Below, piece after piece: positions 27,045 to 35,662 of a DNA stretch of 56,056 nt. The position numbers were made by a program, and so were the translations under genes. Location: positions 1 to 56,056 of the forward strand of contig NZ_JAQGJT010000099.1 of NCBI RefSeq assembly GCF_028290495.1. Reading direction: 5' to 3'. Position 1 is the stretch's first letter, and the number at the start of each line of letters is the position of its first letter. Below the pieces are notes generated by a model that did not search any database, had not been told where the DNA came from, and was given only the letters and a program-made list of their open reading frames with translations. The stretch comes from Tardiphaga sp. (GTDB taxonomy: Bacteria; Pseudomonadota; Alphaproteobacteria; Rhizobiales; Xanthobacteraceae).

Positions 27045-27738
27045 AGCAGCGACGCCCGGACGGGCGGCGCAGTTGCAATTTCGAATCAACTTCACGATGC
27101 CTTTTGTCCACAATAGTGCTGAAGCTTGACGGCGCGACGGTGACGGCTACCGAGCGGATCGCTTCGTCGATAAATCTCCATACATTGCCATGCCTTCCAT
27201 GTGATCGGCGACGGCGCGGATGTAACTCAGTCGACCCAAACTTCGATTTGACCGACCTGTGCACCCTTTGTGAATTACGATACAAAGCGGGTTGGCATTG
27301 GTTACTTCGTCCAGAAAGCCATGGCTAATTACAAGCTACACAGCGCAGCGATCACGGGCATCAGCGGCCGTGCACGTTTCTCCGCAGCAGCCAATAGCGG
27401 CGGTTATCGCGGCGGGAGCTCGGTTTGACGAAGAAGCGAGTATTGCGTTGTGGATAGTTTTTACGCCGGCGCGCCATTCGAACATCAATCCGCTGGCCGT
27501 GTCTTCGGTGACTCGGCCGTGATCCGAAGCACGACTGGTATCAGGCATTAGCTTGGCTATGATAATTTAGTCGCCAACCGAACGCATCCCGGAACAATTC
27601 AACTAACATTTGTCTGGACGCTGCGTTCCGTGCGCTTCTATCGACAATCGCCTATGGCCAGCATGCGGCGGCGTAGCCGGCTAGGGTGGTGAAGCGAGGC
27701 AGCCTTTCCGTTAATTCACGACGATGGCGACCGATGCG

Positions 27739-27912
27739 CTAACGTTGCGGCGATCGGATCAAACTCACAATCAAGCAGATTGACGCCGCATAGCAGAGTA
27801 AGCCGGCAGAAAACAGTAACCGCGGAAACGATGCAACCGTGCTCATTACTAAGGCCGCGGTGCCAAACAGCAGATTTGCTGTCAGCGGCAATACTCGAGA
27901 TTTCAAAATCAT
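27739..27912 (-). CDS. Putative small two-helix membrane protein (57 aa)
   Basis: From ATG 27912 to TAG 27739 an open frame of 58 codons gives a protein beginning MILKSRVLPLTANLL. Two hydrophobic stretches (about residues 10-28, LTANLLFGTAALVMSTVA, and 31-51, RLLFSAGLLCYAASICLIVS) are separated by a short FPR turn, and positive residues lie at both ends (KSR, RSPQR). This is the composition of a real small membrane protein rather than of random sequence. The upstream GGGT is only a weak ribosome site. No family is recognised. Confidence 0.45.
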   Translation of the reverse strand: MILKSRVLPLTANLLFGTAALVMSTVASFPRLLFSAGLLCYAASICLIVSLIRSPQR

Positions 27913-27945
27913 GATTTTTTACCCGAAACGCAGCCCATTATGGAT

Positions 27946-28023
27946 AGTGAATCTCAGTACGCGATTCCGGATCAGGCGGCACTGGTTAAATTATCCGCCT
28001 TGAATGATCTGCTGAGATTCACT
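27946..28023. repeat. Imperfect inverted repeat (possible structured RNA or operator)
   Basis: AGTGAATCTCAG (27946-27957) is an exact reverse complement of CTGAGATTCACT (28012-28023). Inside, CAGGCGG and CCGCCTTG can continue the stem with a bulge. The 78-base unit could fold into a long hairpin. It lies just upstream of the small minus-strand ORF, so a leader or operator role is possible. Confidence 0.5.
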
Positions 28024-28309
28024 CTCAGTTTTCATCTGGCGGGGGCGGCACCTTGACGTTTGGAAAACCGGAAAAATCAGGGTAAGTGCCCAACGCTCTT
28101 CGTCAGTGACCTCATATCATTAATTTTTGCTGATTCGCTTGTTAAATCATACTCGCCACGCTCATCTCGGAGCCCGGGAGCAGGTACCACTGCGGCGACA
28201 TTCAAGCCAACACCCGCTTTTCGACGCTGACGATTCCTCGTTGTCCCGATGCGCCTTCAACACCCTGCACTGGACTTAACTGCTGGGGCGCCGGCTTGAC
28301 GGAAACAAT

Positions 28310-28798
28310 CTAACGAGAGGCCCCTATCGGGAGAGGCCAATTTGTTTCGCTCATGATAGCGCGTGAGACAGGCTTAACGTTCCCGGTCTTTTTTAAAGGG
28401 ATTGACTTGGCTGCCCGTGTCGTCGCGGCTCGCGCGTTTAACATCGATTGTTCTAACACATCGAACTTCGCCGACACGGCTGTCAGTTGCTCTGATAGTT
28501 GCTTCAGTTCGGCTTGTCGCGCCGCCAACGCCTGCGCGTTCAATTGCATTTGCCCGGAGATCTGTTGCTTTAATACGTTAAACTCGGCGAGCGTGGCCCT
28601 TTTCGGATCAGGTGTGACAGAACTGCCAAGCGTAGATCCTGAGTTGGTCCGACCTTCGTAAACCCTCCACGCAAAAGCTGACGCTGAACCAATGAACATC
28701 AGCACGAGAGCACTCGTGATCGTCGCAAGCCACCGCCTACTATCGGGTTGATAGGGGGGGCCGTGTTCAATTCCGTTTTCGTCGTATGGCCAAGTCAT
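28310..28798 (-). CDS. Single-pass membrane protein with coiled coil, unknown function
   Basis: A 162-aa protein from ATG 28798, with GCGGGGGTAGT before it; GTG 28801 is directly adjacent. After a proline-rich cytoplasmic head (EHGPPYQPDS) there is one membrane helix (about residues 24-44, WLATITSALVLMFIGSASAF). Then a long helical region with heptads follows (about 70-125, QQISGQMQLNAQALAARQAE, LKQLSEQLTAVSAKFDVLEQ). The tail is basic (AAKSIPLKKTGNVK). Proteins of this layout are common in Bradyrhizobium-type genomes as hypothetical genes. Function is not known. Confidence 0.65.
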   Translation of the reverse strand: MTWPYDENGIEHGPPYQPDSRRWLATITSALVLMFIGSASAFAWRVYEGRTNSGSTLGSSVTPDPKRATLAEFNVLKQQISGQMQLNAQALAARQAELKQLSEQLTAVSAKFDVLEQSMLNARAATTRAAKSIPLKKTGNVKPVSRAIMSETNWPLPIGASR

Positions 28799-28928
28799 CA
28801 CTACCCCCGCTCGTATATCGAGAACGACGTACTTTTCTTATCCATATCAGGCTTCTTTGAAATTTTTCTCGCCCTAAACAGGACGCCATTCCGGCAACGG
28901 GCTTTATCCGGCAAGGTGCAAAATCAGC

Positions 28929-29393
28929 TCAGCGCGTGTCGGACTTTCTGCGCTTTTCGGTTTCCCTGCTTGCGAGAGAGCGAATTGCAATACTCCGATC
29001 CTGCGCTGACGAAACGTTGCCGAGCTCCTCAATCAGGTCGATGAGGTGACTTCGAACATTCCCCGCCGTGATTTTTTGGAATCCCTGAACAAGCGCCAAT
29101 CCCTCTCTTGTCGCCAAGAACTGGTGTATCGCGCTCAACGCGGACGACCTCATTCCGACGGCTTCCACATGCCCTTCATATATGGACGACATCGATACTT
29201 CGAGTGCCTTGCAAATCTGATGCACCCGGCTCGCACCAACGCGATTGGCCCCTTTTTCGTATTTCTGAATTTGCTGGAACGATACGCCGAGCCTTTCAGC
29301 CAGTTCCTGCTGGCTCATATTGGCTAGGAGTCGCTGCGATCGAATGCGCATTCCGACGGATTTATCAAAGTCGTCAGTTGACCGTACAGACAT
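28929..29393 (-). CDS. XRE-family transcriptional regulator (PraR/SinR-like)
   Basis: A 154-aa DNA-binding protein. The HTH occupies about residues 11-66: VGMRIRSQRLLANMSQQELA, ERLGVSFQQIQKYEKGANRV, GASRVHQICKALEVSMSSIY. The 'FQQIQKYEKGANRVGASR' stretch is the hallmark of the rhizobial PraR/PhrR type. The C-terminal part (VRSHLIDLIEELGNVSS) may dimerise. I prefer ATG 29393, because the longer frame to 29567 has a non-conserved head. PraR controls attachment and biofilm genes in Rhizobium leguminosarum (family knowledge). A link to the polysaccharide locus is only a guess. Confidence 0.82.
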   Translation of the reverse strand: MSVRSTDDFDKSVGMRIRSQRLLANMSQQELAERLGVSFQQIQKYEKGANRVGASRVHQICKALEVSMSSIYEGHVEAVGMRSSALSAIHQFLATREGLALVQGFQKITAGNVRSHLIDLIEELGNVSSAQDRSIAIRSLASRETEKRRKSDTR

Positions 29394-30133
29394 GAGAAAG
29401 CTTTCATCCTCGATTCGAGTGACGGAGGCATACCTTTCATTGCGCGATCGTGCAAATCTCTTTAGTCGGGCGCTTTGTTGGATGACGCGCCTCGGACAAG
29501 CTGCCGACTGCAGCAAGTAGCCGCTCAGCGCGCTCGGGACATTGTGTAGTAGGATCGGCGCCCCCACATTTGCATCTAGCTCCTTCGAATTTCAGCTACG
29601 GGTTTGCCAATCATGCTGAGCTACCACACTGGAGGATCGGGCAATTCGTGATGCTTCACTCAATCGCATTTGTTGATCCAAGTGTATGGCTCGAAAATTT
29701 ATCGCGACGACGCTCGCAGGACTTGACAATATCTTCCACAGCGAGAGGCTTGCTCTTAAATGCGATGGCAGGCACCGTAGTTCGCCGAAGCCGGCCGATC
29801 AGCTATCGAGCTGCAATTCGCTCGGTCGTGGCTGACAAAATGAGTAATCGCAGGTTCGGAGTGGTCAAGTAAGGGGCGACAAATTCGCATATGTGAATTT
29901 GATTTCCGTTCTGATGGGGTCGCCCCTGGCAAGGGCAGCACGACCGCATCCAGGCCGACGGCGGCCGGAGCTTCGAGATCCTAGCGGCGCTGCACGGCGC
30001 CGCGGCGATGAAAAGCGACTTCGCCAGCAACCACGTCGAGGACGCCAGGAAGCGCTGGCGGCTTGGAAGGCGGAGCATCCCGGATACGACATCGACGGCG
30101 GCGTCGCACTCTTCTCAAGAAGTTGTCGCCAAC
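29394..30133. other. Gene-poor stretch with a palindromic site
   Basis: No convincing gene is seen in about 740 bases. A near-perfect 20-base palindrome is at 29881-29900. From about 29935 the base composition becomes GC-rich. A frame reading RSFEILAALHGAAAMKSDFA and another reading ALAAWKAEHPGYDIDGGVA look like shifted pieces of one former gene that leads into the remnant at 30134. Confidence 0.4.
29881..29900. promoter_or_regulatory. Near-perfect 20-bp palindrome
   Basis: AAATTCGCATATGTGAATTT reads the same on both strands except for one symmetric pair. This is typical of a dimeric regulator operator. There is no intact gene close by, so its target is unclear. Confidence 0.3.
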
Positions 30134-30309
30134 ATGAAAAATTGGATCGCTCTGGGCTTTTACCTGGTCCTGATCGTTAGCTGGTGCACGTACGAATGGT
30201 TGGTCAACGGCTGCGAGGCATCGCGCTCAAGCTCGTGGCATTCCCGGCGCTATTCGGACTCTACTTGCTATGGCGCGACTTTATCAGTCCGAACTGGGAG
30301 TCGCTTTGA
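30134..30309 (+). pseudogene. Frameshifted small membrane protein
   Basis: From ATG 30134 the first frame reads MKNWIALGFYLVLIVSWCTY and EWLVN, one membrane helix. Near 30205-30215 the frame must shift to give LRGIALKLVAFPALFGLYLL and WRDFISPNWESL, a second helix ending at the stop at 30307-30309. Together they make a natural two-helix protein of about 58 residues. The next ATG (30308) overlaps this stop as TGATG, but its frame stops after six codons. This points to a former operon that has decayed. Confidence 0.5.
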
Positions 30310-30462
30310 TGGCCATCGACGTTGAATAGGCGGCCGGCGCGGCGTCAACCGCAAGATTCAGAAGTTGATGAATCCGCAGGTCACGTGGCGCCTGCAGCAC
30401 TTCGGCGCCCCCTCGCAACTAGGATGCGTACATGCGGCACTTTCCAGTTGCTCAGGCACCGT

Positions 30463-30660
30463 TTCAAAGTGGACAAGCATGTCGCCTATCCGGAGTACGG
30501 CGTCGGGATGATCATCACCATCGAGCAGCAGGCTATCGCCGGCGCGAAGCTCGAGTTTTCCCTCATTAACTTCGAGTACGCCAACATGAGGCTGCGCGTG
30601 CTAATCGGGAAGCACCAAGCCATAGGGATGCGGCGGCTGGTAGACAAACCTTTGCTAGCC
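30463..30660 (+). pseudogene. CarD-like RNA polymerase-binding domain remnant
   Basis: The frame reads FKVDKHVAYPEYGVGMIITI, EQQAIAGAKLEFSLINFEYA, NMRLRVLIGKHQAIGMRRLV. This aligns by eye with the N-terminal (Tudor-like) domain of CarD/CdnL proteins (pattern: VYPAHGVG.I..IE...IAG.KLE.FVI.F....M.LRVP..K....GMRKL). No good start is near and the long helical C-terminal DNA-binding domain is missing; the frame continues into unrelated sequence. The piece is a truncated copy, separate from the essential carD that such genomes carry elsewhere. Confidence 0.6.
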
Positions 30661-31581
30661 TCGGGCTATTCGTCGGCGAGCCGCAGCTCTTTAACCGGAA
30701 ACACAATGCTGCCGATCGTGACGTATCGCTTCCCCGTTCGTCGACCAGCCATGCCATGCGGCCTTCGACTTGTATCAAGTCCTTCCACGCAGGGTCTCAG
30801 GCAGCGATGGAGGGAGTAGGCGCGCACATATGAGCATCATGTCGCCGCCCGCGGAGACGTCCGTCTCGACGAAGACGCTCGTCCGGTCGATCGCTTCCAC
30901 AACGTCCTGCACTGGATGTCCGCAAGTGTAAACGCCAGGCGCCCGAGTAGATCGCTGCCGATAATGCGGTAATTCCGGCGAGATATGCTGCGCGAGGGAG
31001 ACGGCCCGCGTAGGTGCCCCCGTCGCCGAAGATGCCGGCTGTTAGGGGTAAGCGAGAGCCAAAGAATTAATAAAGGAAGATTGAACTACGCCGCCCCAAC
31101 AATCTTCGACCGTGAAATCTTGGAAAAGATCGTCATGCTTTCCATCCGTAGAAGTTGTCACTTGCGCAGTTAATTAAACCGGGTTGTGACTGACATTAAC
31201 GATGAAGCCCTCATGAGCATGAAGAGAGCGCCCATGCTTCCGCGCTCCATTTCCAACCATAAGCGCAAACGTCGCACAACGTATGAGGTGCTCGCAACCA
31301 TACCTATTTTGTTGATTGGGAGTCTGCACTGATAAGCCGCCAACCGCTCTTGCCACTGAGGCCCGGTCCCGGCGGCGCGCCCTCGGCGGACTGCACAAGC
31401 CTAAGGTCATACCCGCATAACTTGCTGTCTGGATTCACTAGGTGCGGATGCTTCGGCTCAAGCTACGCGGTCGCCGTCGACTTCAATCGCGGTCCGATGT
31501 TACGATGCCCGAGGATCCGCGAGCCAAGCCATTAGGATAAGCGACTGACAGTCTCCCGCAAGAGTTTCGAGAAACGCGACC
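30661..31581. other. Gene-poor decayed stretch before the IS630 element
   Basis: About 920 bases with no gene I can support. Short open frames on both strands carry no recognisable motif. Base composition changes several times, which fits a patchwork of remnants. Confidence 0.45.
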
Positions 31582-31583
31582 TA

Positions 31584-32606
31584 GAGTCTGATTCCCTAGG
31601 GTTGAATCGTTCGGGACTCCCAAGCGGCTCGAATTTTGGTTCAAGTGCTGACTATTTGGAGGTCAGCATGGATGGCGAAGGCTTATTCGAATGATCTGAG
31701 AGAGCGGCGGCGGCGCTGGTTGTGGGCGGCCGTCCGTGCAGGGAAGTTGCCACGCTGTTTGGTGTCAGCGTGGCCAGCGTCGTAAAATGGTCGCAGCGGT
31801 TGCGGGCAACAGGCAGAGCAGCGGCCAAGCCGATCGGGAATCGGCGACCTCGATCACTGATAGCGCAGCGGGATTGGCTGTTGGCGCGTCTCGAAGCGGT
31901 CCCGGATTTAACGCTGCGTGCTTTGGAGGCGGAGTTGCGCGAACGCAGCGTGGTGACGAGCTACGGTTCGGTGTGGCGCACGATTCGAGATGCCCGGCTC
32001 AGCTTCAAAAAAAACGCTGTTCGCAACCGAGCAAGACCGGCCTGACGTAGCGCGCAAGCGTCTGCGCTGGAATGCAGCGCACCAGGCGACGTCGATCCCG
32101 CGCGGCTGGTGTTTATCGATGAAACCTGGGCGAAGACCAACATGACACGCTTGCGCGGCTGGTCGCCCCGAGGCGAGAAGTTGCTCGCGAAAGTCCCGCA
32201 CGGCCACTGGCAGACGCCGACCTTCCTCGCGGCCCTGCGCCATGACCGCATCGATGCGCCTCTGGTGCTCGACGGGCCGATCAATGACGAGAGCTTCCTG
32301 CCTGGGTTGAGCAAATGCTGGTGCCGACGCTAGCATCCGGCGACGTCGTGATCATGGACAATCTCGGCAGCCACGCGATCCGCGCCGCTGGCGCGCATCT
32401 GCTTTTCCTGCCGCCCAATAGCCCCGATCTCAACCCGATCGAGAAGGTGTTCGCCAAACTCAAGTCGCTCCTGCGGAAAGCCGCCGAACGCTCCGTCGAG
32501 ACGACAAGGGGCAGAATCGGAATGCTTCTCCAGAACCTCCCGCCACACGAATGCGCCAGCTATCTCAGAAACTCAGGATACGCTTCAACCTAAATGGATT
32601 AGACTC
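31584..32606 (+). mobile_element. IS630-family element remnant bounded by TA dinucleotides
   Basis: Imperfect terminal repeats of about 26-30 bases are visible: GAGTCTGATTCCCTAGGG (from 31584) against the reverse complement of the right end, GAGTCTAATCCATTTAGG (ending at 32606). Both contain GGTTGAA further in. Each end is flanked by TA (31582-31583 and 32607-32608), the target duplicated by IS630/Tc1-type elements. The 1023-bp interior holds a broken transposase. Confidence 0.8.
31672..32593 (+). pseudogene. IS630-family transposase with several frameshifts
   Basis: Starting at ATG 31672 (MAKAYSNDLRER), the frame breaks almost at once, near 31692-31708, and resumes as GGRPCREVATLFGVSVASVV, the helix-turn-helix. 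A second break is at an A8 run (about 32007-32014), where FKK-TLFATEQDRPD needs one base less. A third is near 32085-32090 before DPARLVFIDETWAKTNMTR (first catalytic Asp). A fourth is near 32300 before EQMLVPTLASGD. IMDNLGSH (second Asp) is followed by a gap of about seven residues compared with the family, then PPNSPDLNPIEKVFAKLK holds the Glu. The enzyme cannot be made as one chain. Confidence 0.85.
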
Positions 32607-32742
32607 TAGTTTGCATCGAGAAACGACGAGCCTCGTCGGAACTGATCTCCAAATGCGCTCGACTCTTGTTGGGGGCTAACTAGGGGGCCAATCGGCGCTT
32701 GAATTTTAAATGTCTTATATTTCAAATGCTTACAAGGAGGCT

Positions 32743-32832
32743 TGGCGGAGAGGGGGGGATTCGAACCCCCGATAGGCTTGCACCTATGCCGCATTTCGAG
32801 TGCGGTACAATCAACCACTCTGCCACCTCTCC
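32743..32832 (-). tRNA. tRNA-Ser (anticodon CGA)
   Basis: The minus strand folds as a class II tRNA: acceptor GGAGAGG/CCTCTCC with discriminator G and encoded CCA (32743-32745), D arm, anticodon stem CCGCA/TGCGG with loop CTCGAAA, a long variable arm (CATAGGTGCAAGCCTATC), and T arm GGGGGTTCGAATCCCCC. The anticodon is CGA, which reads UCG. Its 3' end faces the decayed, IS-rich stretch, the side where integrative elements usually insert. Confidence 0.95.
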
Positions 32833-32999
32833 AGGTCGCCAAGAATCCGCGGTCGCCCGCGGGTGGTTGCGCGGTGTTCTAGGCGAGGTTCGCGCGCCAG
32901 ACAAGCCACGCGACAGGAAATTCAGCAGATCGTGGCGGATAGCCGGCACGGACCGTCTGATTTGCTCTCAGCCGGCCGGTCATGGGCTCGCGCGACGCC

Positions 33000-34109
33000 T
33001 CAATCCTTGGATTTCTTGTCCTTCTTGTCCTCTTTTTTGTCGTCCTTCCTGTCGCGGTGCCGGTTGGTAAAGCGGGCGTTGCCCAGTCCAGTACCGATGG
33101 TCAGCACACCCCAACGGTCGAATTCCTGCATGAACGGCACCTCGCTCAGGCCCTGGGCGACACCGTCATTATGCATCAAGACCGCGGTGTCGTGGCCGCC
33201 GATCTCCGGAATCCCCTCGGCGACCAGCGCCGGCAGGTTGAACTTGCTGCTCTCCCAGTTGCCCGGCAGGTTCTGCGCACCCTTCTCGATGGTGCCATCC
33301 TCGTTGATCACGCCAGGGCATGAAATGCCGATGAACGGCGCCAGCTTGAAGCCTTCGGCCTCGGCCGCCGCGATCAGATCCTTCAGCATCTTGACCAGCC
33401 GCTTCACCGCGCCCTCACGGGTCGGCTCGTCGTCGGCATGGCGCCACAGCTCGGATTTCCAGACCGAGGCCTTGGAAAGATCCGGCGCCTTCTTCCAGCG
33501 CGTCTCGACCACGCCGCAACGGATGTTGGAGCCACCGATATCCACTGCCAGGATGCTGTCATGGGCCTCGAAGATCCATGACGGCGCCAGGTGCAGGCAG
33601 CCCAGCAGGCCGGCCTCATCGGGGTGAAAACGAATCGGCACCAGATCGACCTTGAGGCCTTCGGCCTTCAGCAGCAGGCCGGTACGCGCGATCGCCAGCT
33701 CGCCGATCCGGCTCTGCCGAAAGCCGCCGCCGACCACGATGCATTCGGTGTCGGCCCAAGCCTTGCTCTTGAGGAAGCGCCGGGTGACGTAAGCCAGCTC
33801 CTGCGCAAAATCCTCGATCGCGCCGTGCACCAGCGCCGCGGCGGCGATGTCCTCGCCGAGCAGCGCTTCATCGAGTGTCGATTTGCCGATTTCCTCGGTC
33901 GCCTTCTTGCCCAGCGGATCGTCGCCGTTCTTCTGCAGCGGCTTGCGCAGGCCATCGAGAATGCGCTGAAACGCGCCCTTGCTGGCGCGGTCGCCGAGGA
34001 AGCCGTCCTCGTCCTTCAGTTCTATGTTGAAGCTATCCACGTCCACCGAGGGCAGCCGCGTCGCGCCATGCCGGCCGATGCCGGCCGTCGTCACTGTGTC
34101 GTCAGCCAT
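33000..34109 (-). CDS. ROK-family sugar kinase with circularly permuted motif order
   Basis: A 369-aa protein from ATG 34109 (AGGGGCGAC just upstream); a longer frame to 34208 is unlikely. Its motifs belong to the ROK kinase family, but the order is changed. The usual C-terminal pieces come first (IVVGGGFRQ at 124-131, HPDEAGLLG at 162-170). Then comes the phosphate-binding AVDIGGSNIRCGVVE (188-202), SCPGVINEDGT (263-273), HNDGVAQG with the catalytic Asp region (313-320), and TIGTGLGNARF (338-348). In normal ROK proteins the DxGGT motif is at the N-terminus. No ExGH/CxCG zinc site is seen. The tail is Lys/Asp-rich. The sugar substrate is unknown. Confidence 0.75.
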   Translation of the reverse strand: MADDTVTTAGIGRHGATRLPSVDVDSFNIELKDEDGFLGDRASKGAFQRILDGLRKPLQKNGDDPLGKKATEEIGKSTLDEALLGEDIAAAALVHGAIEDFAQELAYVTRRFLKSKAWADTECIVVGGGFRQSRIGELAIARTGLLLKAEGLKVDLVPIRFHPDEAGLLGCLHLAPSWIFEAHDSILAVDIGGSNIRCGVVETRWKKAPDLSKASVWKSELWRHADDEPTREGAVKRLVKMLKDLIAAAEAEGFKLAPFIGISCPGVINEDGTIEKGAQNLPGNWESSKFNLPALVAEGIPEIGGHDTAVLMHNDGVAQGLSEVPFMQEFDRWGVLTIGTGLGNARFTNRHRDRKDDKKEDKKDKKSKD

Positions 34110-34232
34110 GTCGCCCCTGCGGTTAGAAAATCCGAAGGACAATGCGCAGGGAACCGGTTGGTTGCATGGCAGGATTTGGCCGGACCGGCCGGCAGGGGTC
34201 ATCCGCACTTCCGCGCCTGCGACGTGCCGCGA

Positions 34233-35486
34233 TCACGCCGCGCGGCGTTGCCATGCCTCGGCGCGCTGCAGCAGCATCGCCGCGAAGGCCTGAAAGATCG
34301 CGCGCATCTGCGGCGGCTTATAGGGAAACAGCTCCGGCGAATCCATGTTGTGGACCACCGCGGTGTTGTCCGCCTCGAAGATCAGCAGTTCGCCGCTTTT
34401 GGTTTCCGCGCAATCGACCGTGAAGTAATCGAGCCCGACGCGCTCCACCATGCCGTCGAGCGCGCGTCGGTGACGCGCCGCAAAGCCGGCGTCGAAGGTG
34501 GTCATGAAGGCGGCTTCCTCCAGCCGCTTGCTCTCGCTGAACGACATGCCGGCGTTGAGGTACCAAATCTTCCATTGCTCGGCGATCGCCATGTGGCACG
34601 CATAGACTTGGCCGTTCACGATCACGATGCGGTATTTCCGGAACTGCCCGTCCGCGCTGGAATAATCCACGAAGCGCGAGATGAAGAATTCCGGCTCGGC
34701 GCGTTCAGCGAGATAGGCGGCCAGCGCATCCGCGTCCTCAAGCCGGGCCAGGCCGACGCCGGCGTGCGAGCCGCGCGGCCGCGCGATCACCGGAAATTCC
34801 AGGCCTTCGGCCACGCTGGCCAGCGAGGTGTTGCCGCCCGACACATCGGCGAGCCGGGTGTGGGTGACGCCCACGGTCGGGGGAATCTCGATCCCGTCGA
34901 TGCCGCTCAACAGCCGGTACAGCTTGTCGCGGTCGAGATTGCCGATCCGGCGGGGAAGGTTCAGCAACGGCCGCGGCCAGCGCGGCGCGAGATGGTCGAT
35001 CTCGGCCAGCGCCGCGCGGCATTCCTCGGAGTCGGAGGCCACCACGATCGCGACGTCGTGCTCCGGCAGCGGCGAGGGCAGCTCCGTTCCCGGCACCACG
35101 TAAAGCGTCGTCAGTTCGATGCCGGAATCCTCCAGCAGGAAATCGATCGGCGTGTTGCCGCCCATGTCGATGGCCGCGGCCAGCGCCAGAACCCGCAGCC
35201 GCGGCGGCTGCATGTCGCACGGCGACCGAAACAGCCGATGCTGGGCCAGCACCTCATCCTGGATCGTCAGCCCGTTCTGCTTTTCACCGAGCAGCTGCGC
35301 CAGCAGCGACAGATCGATGCCGTCGCCGGCATCGGCTGTGCCAAGAACGGCCTTGTACATCAGGCGATGCCGCAGCGGACGCAGGTTCTCGCCGTCGAAC
35401 GCCATCCGCGTCAGTTGCGCAAATCCGAGCCGTGGAACCGCCACAACCGTGGTGGGATCGCCGATCGGAAGTGTCTCGGATGTCAT
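34233..35486 (-). CDS. ATP-grasp domain protein (RimK-like)
   Basis: A 417-aa protein. The central part has PPTVGVTHTRLADVS, then the ATP-grasp segment LEFPVIARPRGSHAGVGLAR with the Lys/Arg-Gly loop, and FISRFVDYSSADGQFRKYRI followed by VIVNGQVYACHMAI. The metal site is in DYFTVDCAETKSGELLIFEA followed by DNTAVVHNMD. Such enzymes join a carboxylate to an amine using ATP. The N-terminal region (LALAAAIDMGGNTPIDFLLE) resembles the partner domain seen in longer relatives that also carry TPR repeats, which are absent here. ATG 35510 is another possible start. It is 123 bases after the ROK gene in the same direction, so they may be cotranscribed. The substrate is unknown. Confidence 0.75.
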   Translation of the reverse strand: MTSETLPIGDPTTVVAVPRLGFAQLTRMAFDGENLRPLRHRLMYKAVLGTADAGDGIDLSLLAQLLGEKQNGLTIQDEVLAQHRLFRSPCDMQPPRLRVLALAAAIDMGGNTPIDFLLEDSGIELTTLYVVPGTELPSPLPEHDVAIVVASDSEECRAALAEIDHLAPRWPRPLLNLPRRIGNLDRDKLYRLLSGIDGIEIPPTVGVTHTRLADVSGGNTSLASVAEGLEFPVIARPRGSHAGVGLARLEDADALAAYLAERAEPEFFISRFVDYSSADGQFRKYRIVIVNGQVYACHMAIAEQWKIWYLNAGMSFSESKRLEEAAFMTTFDAGFAARHRRALDGMVERVGLDYFTVDCAETKSGELLIFEADNTAVVHNMDSPELFPYKPPQMRAIFQAFAAMLLQRAEAWQRRAA

Positions 35487-35662
35487 GGGAAGTTCTCGTG
35501 AAAAGGTCATGAGGCAATTATTTCCGGCGCGGATCATGCCCCGCCAATGAATCGCCTCCCTGATGCGTTCTTTACCATACTGCCGACCGTTGGCTGCATG
35601 GGTGAAATGACCACCCCAAGCGTCAGAAACGCCCGTTTTACTGCATTTTTGGGACCTTTTCC

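Larger units (their letters stand above)
27045..28309. other. Long stretch mostly without genes, with one small ORF and one inverted repeat
   Basis: About 1.26 kb without a recognisable long gene. Several short open frames are present but none shows a known motif. The only items I would note are the 57-codon membrane ORF at 27739-27912 and the inverted repeat at 27946-28023. The remainder looks like decayed accessory DNA. Confidence 0.5.

Noticed and set aside
30566..30778. Minus-strand frame opposite the CarD remnant
   Set aside because: No motif; the plus strand is explained by CarD similarity.
33591..35501. A 636-codon plus-strand frame across the ROK and ATP-grasp genes
   Set aside because: It is the reverse-strand shadow of two well-supported minus-strand genes; it has the Arg/His/Gln-rich composition of a GC-rich antisense frame and no motif.
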